Below are positions 57,605-64,000 of a DNA stretch of 64,000 nt, in pieces; the first letter of the stretch is position 1; each line of letters begins with the position of its first letter. The DNA is from Hypholoma sublateritium FD-334 SS-4 (Eukaryota; Basidiomycota; Agaricomycetes; Agaricales; Strophariaceae). The position numbers and the translations under genes were made by a program. The notes beneath the pieces were generated by a model. That model made no database searches. It was not told where the DNA came from and saw only the letters and a program-made list of their open reading frames with translations. Location of the stretch: positions 186,001 to 250,000 of the forward strand of contig KN817569.1 of the NCBI GenBank assembly GCA_000827495.1. The letters run 5' to 3'.

Positions 57605-59767
57605 ATGTCGTCAAAGCTTGTCGTGTTTGTCACTCTCGCAGTCGTTGCTCAGCGGGCAGCATCTGTTGCTGTCTGGGGTCAATGTGAGTCATTTATGGAT
57701 TTTTTGCGTCGTACTGATAACCCATCATTCACAGGCGGCGGGATCGGTTGGACTGGTGGAGTAAGTGCCTTTCTTAACAGACTTTTAGGAAAATGCTTAG
57801 TTACTTGCCTATTTAGACTACTTGTGAGTATTCAAATTATCTCAACTCTTTCTCTGACTAAAAATCACACAGGCGACGCCGGAAGCGTATGCACATTTTC
57901 TAATGCCTACTACTCACAGTACGTTGAGCCGTACTACATGGCTGTGCGATGCTTGGCCGTGTAGTGACGTAGTATTCTTGTAGATGCCTGCCCGGGACCG
58001 CCGCACCGACGACGACGACACCTCCGGTAACAACTACCGTCGTCCCGCCGCCGAGCAGCACCGTTGTCCCTCCGCCAGTAACATCCGCCCCTTCCGGTGG
58101 AACTGGATCAGCAACCGGCCTTAACGGAAAGTTCACCTCGCACGGCAAGAAATTCTGGGTACGTCTGACTTCGTTGGAATCAACGACCGAAGCCGATAGC
58201 ACATAACCTCCGACAGGGCTCCTGCGCTGACTCCGGAACCATCGGTATCGCTGGTACGCAGTTTCGCTTCTGACCCATTGACTTGATGTCTCATGGCCAC
58301 GCTAGCCAATGCGGCAGTTCTCAAGTCTGACTTCGGTGCTGTTACGCCCGTAAGTAGATGTGATGGCCTATTGTTATTATGCACCAATTCACTTGTATTT
58401 CTGCGATAGGAAAACTCCATGAAGGTGATACCAAATTCAGTCAACCCTGTCATGTATACTGACTAAATATCTTACTCTGACAGTGGGACGCCACGGAAAG
58501 TAAGCGGCTCTCAATTTATTTACGAAGGATTGCATTTCTTAACGACCCTTAGACGTCCAAAATCAATTTACCTTCAGCGGATCCGACGCACTTGTCAACT
58601 GGGCTGTTTCCAATGGCAAGATGATCCGCGCACATACACTGGGTAGACAATTTCTTTACATGTACCTCTCTGTTCTGACGTACATGCAGTCTGGCACTCG
58701 CAGCTGCCCACATGGGTTTCTAACATCAACGACAAGAATACCTTGGTGAATATATTCCCCTTCAATAATCAGCGCTCAGCTCCAATGCTTACCCTTCTAT
58801 TTCACGCAGACGGCCGTCATCAAGAACCATATCTCCAACGTTGCTGGTCGCTACAAAGGAAAGGTCTACAGTAAGTCTTTATTTCATCCTTCAGTGCTAA
58901 ATGCCCCATACTCACACTATATCAGGTGTACGACATATATACCCCCTTCACTTTCCAACTCGTTACTGACCAGACACAAAATCCCCTTTTGCAGTGGGAT
59001 GTTGTCAAGTAAGCGCATAATTTAATTTCTGCAAGAAAGTACTCACCAATACCCCCAGCGAGATCCTCAACGAAGACGGCACCCTCGCCTCGCAGGTCTT
59101 CTTCAACGTCCTCGGCGAGTCCTTCGTCTCCATCGCCTTCCAAGCCGCGCGCGCCGCCGACCCCACCGCAAAGTGCGTCGCTCCTCCCCATAGCTCTGCG
59201 CAAGCTAACACCCCTGACCACAGGCTCTACATCAACGACTTCAACCTCGACTCGAACAATGCGAAGGTGCAGGGCATGGTTGCGCTCGTGAAGCGCACGA
59301 ACGCGGGCGGGCAGCTCATCGACGGCATCGGGACGCAGATGCACCTCAGCGTGCGTGCCGCGTCCCGTTTCTCCTTGTGCATGCCAATAAAATGAATGCA
59401 CCCAATTTTAACAGGCAGGTGGCGCGGGCGGCGCGCAGGCCGCGCTCACCGCGCTCGCGGCGAGCGGATTGGAGGTCGCGATCACCGAGCTCGACATCGC
59501 AGGCGCCGCGCCGGCGGACTACACCGCCGTCGTCAAGGCGTGCCTCGCCGTCCCGAGCTGCGTCTCGATCACGTCGTGGGGCGTCAGCGACACCGTACGT
59601 CCCTCTATCGTCTGCGCTATGCATATTCTAACTCGACGGCCGTTTGCTCTATTTTGCATGATTCCGATGATGCGCAGAACTCCTGGCGCGCGAGCTCCGC
59701 GCCGCTCCTCTTCGACGCGAACTATAAGCCGAAGGCTGCGTACAACGCCGTCATCGCGGCGATGTGA
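57605..59767 (+). CDS. Secreted endo-1,4-beta-xylanase, CBM1-GH10
   Basis: Cleaves the xylan backbone outside the cell; the CBM1 anchors it to cellulose. The 392-residue protein has 18 exons: 57605-57683, 57735-57760, 57817-57823, 57873-57918, 57984-58158, 58217-58253, 58306-58349, 58410-58424, 58484-58499, 58553-58642, 58690-58745, 58810-58870, 58926-58927, 58995-59008, 59059-59172, 59224-59350, 59415-59594 and 59678-59767. Residues 1-20 are the signal peptide. CBM1 follows at about 22-58 ([15 protein letters not shown], then YYSQCLPG), then a Pro/Thr linker. The GH10 domain shows [25 protein letters not shown], the acid/base Glu224 in WDVVNE and nucleophile Glu328 in [10 protein letters not shown]. 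Exons 3 and 13 are 7 and 2 nt; both are required for the frame. A broken copy lies upstream. Confidence 0.93.
57817..57823 (+). other. 7-nt microexon (exon 3) of the xylanase gene
   Basis: ACTACTT between TATTTAG and GTGAGTATT. It adds two Thr and the first base of a CBM1 cysteine codon, giving GWTGGTTCDAG. Flanking introns are 56 and 49 bp. Confidence 0.8.
58926..58927 (+). other. 2-nt microexon (exon 13) of the xylanase gene
   Basis: The two bases GT between acceptor TATATCAG and donor GTACGA. They complete a Ser codon (A+GT), so the protein reads GKVYSWDVVNE, matching the GH10 motif around the acid/base Glu. The introns on either side are 55 and 67 bp, each with a plausible branch site. 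A one-intron alternative (donor GTCTAC) would delete Val-Tyr-Ser from this motif. Confidence 0.65.
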
Positions 59768-60257
59768 TTCAGAGAAAGCGCATGTCCGCAGGCGGGGAAA
59801 AGAATGTGGGGATATTAGTATCAGTTGCAGGGTGTACATTGTAATAGAGTTATCCAATAATTCTACGACCAAGCTTTTAATGCATGATCGGCATTGCTCA
59901 GAGTTCTACGAACCGAGTCAAGCCGATGCACGGCCGTGGTATTTTGATAGGCGCCCATCTGTAGAGTCCACAAGAGCCCACACTCGATCGATTACGATCA
60001 GCGGCAGCGCATAACCTCATCATGCCAACCCCACAAACACACCCAACACAGCTACTCCCAAAGCAGCGCAAACCCACCCCTCCATTAAAATCAAAAACCC
60101 GTCGGAGGTACCAGTACATTGCCTAAAAAAACAGCATGCGCGACATAAGAATAATAATGCAGATCCACAGATGTGTACGAAGCGATCAATCAACGAAAAA
60201 GCTAAAGCAGGGTGGTGTGAGGCGTGTAAGGCGCCTTAAGTGGGAGCGGGATCGGAT
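59768..60257. other. Convergent intergenic region
   Basis: 490 bp between the xylanase stop and the stop of the H15-domain gene. AT-rich with no further feature. Confidence 0.4.
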
Positions 60258-62309
60258 CTAAATGACCTCCTCCATGTCGTCGTCGTCGCTCTCCTCCTCC
60301 TCCTGCTGCATTGGCTCTGGCTCTGGATCCGCGGGCTCTGGATCGGGCTCGGGATCGGGGGGCGCGACGGCCGAGCCGGCGGGGGTTATAGGCGTCGGCG
60401 CGTGTATAGGCAGGAGCGCAGGTTCCAGCCCGGTGGGAAGGGGCGGCGGGGGCCCGAAGATGGCCATGGGCGCCGGTATAGGTCCGGGCATCGCTATTGG
60501 CCCGGGCTGCTGGGGCGCCGAATCCGCCGCCTCCTCGATCTTCGCGAGCTCCGCGAGCTGCGCCGCAAGGAGCGCAAGCTGCGCCTGCAGCGCCGCGCGC
60601 GGGTCTGCGCCGTCCTCATGCGACGGCGCCGCGGACAGCGGCGGCGGCAGCTGCACCGCCTGCGCCGCACCGCCGCCCGCCTGCGCGCTCGCGAGCATCG
60701 CCTGCACGTGCGACAGCAGCTCCTCGACACCGTCCCCGCCGCCCGCGCCCGCCTCGCCCGGCGCCTCAGCCGCCGGCGCGTCCTCCGCCGCGGTCTGGTA
60801 CAGATCGCTGAAGTTGATCGCGCTGAGGATGTCCTGCGCGGCCTTGTACGCCGCGTCCGTGTCCATGTCCGCGGCGCCGTCGGCGGCGGCTATGGCGGCT
60901 GCCTCGGCCGTGCCGGCGGCGGTGGACGTCGAGGCCTGGGGCTCTTGCCCGGGGTAGCCGGGGTAGCCGTAGGAGTACCCGAACGGCGTTGATTGGTAGG
61001 TTGCTTGATTGGGGGTGGCGGAGCCGGATGGGGGGTGGTGGTGGTGCACCCGGGGCGTTTTTGTGAAGGGTGGCGCGGGGGGTGCGTTGTTGCTTGGGGT
61101 GGCCTGGGAGGTCTGTGTCTGGGGCCGCCGCGTCGTCCGCCGCGATGTCTAGCAAAACGAAAAAGTTCAGCATTCCGCGTATATTTTCACCGCCAACAAC
61201 GTACATTGCCCCCATTCCACGTCGCGTTCAGGCGGTACTTCCCATTCGACCCCTTCTCGAACCGCCCGCGCTTGTACGCCTTGTTCAGCGCCTGGCTCGC
61301 GGACGCGCGGAAGTTCGACTGCACCGGGTAGCGCGCGGCCATCCACGCGAACAGGTTTTTCGGCACCCAGCCCTCCTCGTCGTCGCAGCCCGTGAGCGCC
61401 TCGACGATCATCTCCTCGTAGCTCGGCAGGTCGTCCGCGGCGGCGGCGTCGTGCTGCGGCGGCTGCGGCGGCGGGGGGACCATGTTCGGGTACATCGCCT
61501 GCGCCGTGGGGTACGCGGCGGGCGACGGCTGCGCGTAGGGCTGCATCGCTGGGTAGGAGGCGTACGGGTACGGGTACCCGCCGGCGTAGTACGGCGCGTG
61601 CGGGTACGCCGCCTGCGGGTGGCCGTACGCGTATGCGCCTGGGTATTGCGGGTGTGCCGCGGGCTGGGGCGGTGTGGGTGCAGCGGCAGCAGCAGTCGCT
61701 GGTGTTGTTGTAGATGCGGCGGGGTCGGCGGGCGTCACGCTGGCCGCTGCCTCGGTGGATTCGGACGATGATGGTTGGGATGCGGGTTCAGTCGATTGGG
61801 GCGCTGCAGGCGCAGGCTCGTCGGGCGCAGGCGCAGGGACAGGCGTCGCGGCCGGCTCAGTCGGCGCCGCCTCTCTGTCGGGCGGCTGCGGCTCCGTCGC
61901 GGGTCCCGCTATTGACGGCGGCGCCTCCGGCTGCGCGGGCGACCTCAGCGAATTCATGATGGGGGGTACGGCGTCCCTTGCTAACTCGTCGGTGGGCCGC
62001 GCGTCGGGCTGCGGCTCGGGTGGGTTTCGCAGCGTCGCGATCGCCGCGGCGAGGTCGGGCGGCCATATCGAGCTCTTGACGTACGGCGAGACGTGGGCGT
62101 CGCAGGCGAGGCAGATGTCGATGACCTGATGCGGCTGCAGGAGGGCGAGGTACTGGCGCTTGAGCTCATGGTCCTGCGGGCCTGCACAGAATTTATATCT
62201 GCGATCGCGAACAATATAGAGGAGAATTACCTGGCGGCGGGATCTGGTAGTAGCTGTGGTAGTGGGGGTGCTGAAGATGTTGCGAGAAGGGATTCGCGGC
62301 CACCTGCAT
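60258..62309 (-). CDS. H15 (linker-histone-like) domain protein, Pro/Ala-rich
   Basis: Probable chromatin or DNA-binding protein of 648 residues; exons 62309-62231, 62181-61205 and 61148-60258. An H15 winged-helix domain lies at about residues 279-348: SYEEMIVEALTGCDDEEGWV, NLFAWMAARYPVQSNF, ASQALNKAYKRGRFEKGS then KYRLNATWNGG. It is followed directly by a basic stretch TSRRTTRRPQT, as in linker histones. The protein is three times longer than histone H1. The N-terminal part has a possible metal-binding ICLACDAHV and long Pro/Ala/Gln/Tyr tracts, and the C-terminal part has helices (DMDTDAAYKAAQDILSAINF, LAAQLAELAKIEEAAD) and an acidic end (EEEESDDDDMEEVI). The exon 1 start gives a clean in-frame join PPPGPQDHELKRQY. 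Confidence 0.85.
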
Positions 62310-62594
62310 GGTCACTGCCGGGGAGCTGCACAGTTTTTCGCCACAAGGTTCGCTTGCAACCGACGCCCAAAAGTCTCACGCCCGCCAGGCCCGCCACGGC
62401 GCGGTCAGATGCCCCCTCTATTTGACAGAAGGTAAATCATGCAAATGGGCTCCTCCCGCGCAGTGCTGCACGGGCCGTCTGCGCTGTACAATTGGCGCAA
62501 GCATATGTGACGCCGGCGCTGATGCTGCGTATTCTTGGTATCGCGCTGATCGGACGGGGGTGTGGGACGTGCTGGGATGTGACGCTCTGGGCAA

Positions 62595-62601
62595 TATAAA
62601 A
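62595..62601 (+). promoter_or_regulatory. TATA box of the metallothionein gene
   Basis: TATAAAA, 67 bp upstream of the ATG at 62668, well placed for a strong inducible promoter. Confidence 0.6.
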
Positions 62602-62611
62602 GGCGGACATT

Positions 62612-62627
62612 CTGAGGGGCCCCTCAG
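62612..62627. promoter_or_regulatory. 16-bp perfect palindrome before the metallothionein
   Basis: CTGAGGGGCCCCTCAG is exactly self-complementary and sits just after the TATA box, near the expected transcription start. It could be a dimeric factor site or a hairpin in the leader; the sequence cannot tell which. Confidence 0.6.
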
Positions 62628-62667
62628 CTCACAAGCCTTCCTTCTACCCGACCAACCTACTCACAAC

Positions 62668-62882
62668 ATGCAGACCGTATGACTTGTGCTCCAACCTCGT
62701 CTCGATTTTTACTGATCTTCGCTCTACAGACCACCTTCGCCCCAGTCAACCACGGCTGCAGCAGCACCTGCACTACGTGCACATCCACGTACGTCGTCTC
62801 CTTCTTTGACACGACAGTGCGTCTCATCGTCTGCCTTTTCAGCTGCAACTGCACTGAGGGGCAGTGCAAGTGCAAAGCGTAG
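62668..62882 (+). CDS. Small cysteine-rich metallothionein
   Basis: Binds copper or other soft metals through thiolates, for storage or detoxification in the cytosol. The 35-residue protein is encoded by three exons, 62668-62676, 62730-62788 and 62843-62882. The first codes for only Met-Gln-Thr. It has seven cysteines at positions 13, 17, 20, 24, 26, 31 and 33, in CSSTCTTCTSTCNC then CKC, and no aromatic residue except one Phe. These are metallothionein traits. Both introns (53 and 54 bp) have clean GT-AG ends, and splicing is needed to bring the Cys clusters together. The gene was too short for normal ORF detection. A TATA box and palindrome lie just upstream. Metal specificity is unknown. 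Confidence 0.85.
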
Positions 62883-63180
62883 AAGCACCGCACTTCGCTT
62901 ACACCCACCCCCGCCCGTGAAATAATTAAATACATACATTTTAAACCAGTAACGACCATGACCACACGGTGTACAATCCCGTATCCCGTCTCACACAAAT
63001 ATACATATAAATTTACCCCATACATCCACCTCTGCGTGAACACAAAAATCAAACTCATCCGGGTCACACCATACCCCGCATTATAAGACACTAAGTATAT
63101 ACCCTGGCAACCCCATCACGCTCGAGCTTGATGTTCCCCAGGGCGCTAAGTCTTCTGCATGCACGCATATGTGGTGACAC

Positions 63181-63292
63181 GGGCTCCAGTGCTGCCCAGC
63201 ACTGGGGACGAAATGGTCGTGTGCCAGAAACGGACTACACGCCCTCATGCCCTATATATCGTCTCCGCCGCCGAGCAGCAGTGCGGCGCGCT
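63181..63292. repeat. Diverged direct repeat, unit A
   Basis: Shares blocks in the same order with unit B at 63545-63653: CCAGTGCT, GCCAGAAA, TACACGC, TCGTCTCCGCCGCCG and TGCGGCG. Spacing between units is about 365 bp. Confidence 0.55.
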
Positions 63293-63544
63293 ACTTGAAT
63301 TCTAATGCATTAAATTGCACGCCCTGGCCGTCAGGAGAGGAAGAGCGAAGGGGCGCTGCGCTGGGTGCATCGCATAGTTAACGTCGCTCAGGCTTCTTCA
63401 AAAGGCAGAGTCAGTCCTCACAAAAAGTTCCGCGCGGGCTCCGGCACGTCGCGCAGTGTCACGAGCGTCGAAGTGCCAGACGCCGAGGCTCGACTCGGAC
63501 GCGCGCGAGGCAGATTCCTATCTTCCAAAAACGCACGACCGCAT

Positions 63545-63653
63545 GGGCCCAGTGCTAGCACGAAACACGCGCGAGCCAGAAATGGGGTGCTCGCTTTACA
63601 CGCGCTGTCGTACCAGTGCGTCGTCTCCGCCGCCGTGCAAAACTGCGGCGTGG
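63545..63653. repeat. Diverged direct repeat, unit B
   Basis: Partner of unit A at 63181-63292, with the same short blocks in the same order but many substitutions between them. Confidence 0.55.
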
Positions 63654-64000
63654 TAAGTGCTTCTTATATGCGAACGTCAATGCGAAATACACGCCGTGGC
63701 AGGCAAGCGCCGTCGGGAGGGTGGGCATCAGATGGCCCTGTGGCTGGTGTCAAAGCGCAAGATTAAATTGAATCAAGATTCGGAGCCCGCGCTGAGTGTT
63801 CGCTGAATCAGACATGACTCGGATGCAGCGCTCTGACGGGACTCTGGCGCTGTTAAGAGACGGAATCAGTTCCGATTACATAAAAGAACGCTCCGGTCAT
63901 TGATCGCGCTCTGTCCTCCAGCCATCGAGCGGCGTGGCGAGCGTTGTACGAGCGTGGACGATAGGGCGGATGCCGACCTGGATATGGGAGCCCCGCGCTG

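Larger units (their letters stand above)
62310..62667. promoter_or_regulatory. Divergent region H15 gene / metallothionein
   Basis: 358 bp between the H15-gene start (minus) and the metallothionein start (plus). On the metallothionein side it holds a TATA box at 62595-62601 and a 16-bp palindrome at 62612-62627. Confidence 0.5.
62883..64000. other. Unannotated tail with diverged repeats
   Basis: About 1.1 kb with no supportable gene. It contains a perfect 20-bp hairpin at 63186-63205 and two diverged direct repeats at 63181-63292 and 63545-63653. Reading frames of 66-133 codons near 63365-63766 lack motifs. Confidence 0.45.

Overview
The window is nuclear DNA from a filamentous basidiomycete, most likely a wood-decay agaricomycete. 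Nearly every gene is cut by short (about 45-90 bp) GT-AG introns. The gene content also fits: a CBM1-GH10 xylanase, an array of etherase-like (GTE/LigE-type) glutathione transferases, an agaricomycete-style F-box protein, a NACHT-WD40 protein and DPBB/RlpA-like secreted proteins. No virus, complete transposon, CRISPR array, rRNA or tRNA could be supported.

Layout. 0-8 kb: the 3' end of an unknown gene, two tandem secreted double-psi beta-barrel genes (minus strand) and two tandem ZZ zinc-finger genes (plus strand). 8.5-19.4 kb: a NACHT-like/WD40 protein, the vitamin B6 synthase PdxS/SNZ (12 exons), ER glucosidase I (GH63, 16 exons) and a PAP2 lipid phosphatase. 20.1-25.6 kb: a 21-exon PhoD-like phosphatase divergent from a Pro/Arg-rich protein. 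25.6-31.1 kb: a gene desert with simple repeats and a GC-rich, palindrome-bearing block. 31.1-40.7 kb: a hypothetical gene, an F-box gene, KNR4/SMI1 and a membrane-anchored MSC7-type aldehyde dehydrogenase. 41.0-45.9 kb: four tandem GTE-like glutathione transferases. 46.2-49.4 kb: DCN1 (cullin neddylation) divergent from CIA2 (cytosolic Fe-S assembly). 50.0-55.0 kb: two DUF7330-like genes and RAD18. 55.9-59.8 kb: a broken GH10 copy followed by an intact CBM1-GH10 xylanase. 60.2-64 kb: an H15-domain (linker-histone-like) Pro/Ala-rich protein, a 35-residue metallothionein and an unannotated tail.

I assembled the exons by hand from splice sites, reading-frame phase and family motifs, and every multi-exon CDS listed closes in frame. 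The most striking outcome is a set of ultra-short internal exons: 5 nt in the PhoD-like gene, 5 nt in the aldehyde dehydrogenase, and 2 nt and 7 nt in the xylanase. Three of the four rebuild the most conserved motifs of their families. An automated gene finder would probably mis-splice these genes, so they are the best targets for RNA-seq checking.

Functional themes are detoxification and lignocellulose decay (GST array, aldehyde dehydrogenase, xylanase, metallothionein) set among ordinary housekeeping genes. The order does not suggest one biosynthetic cluster.
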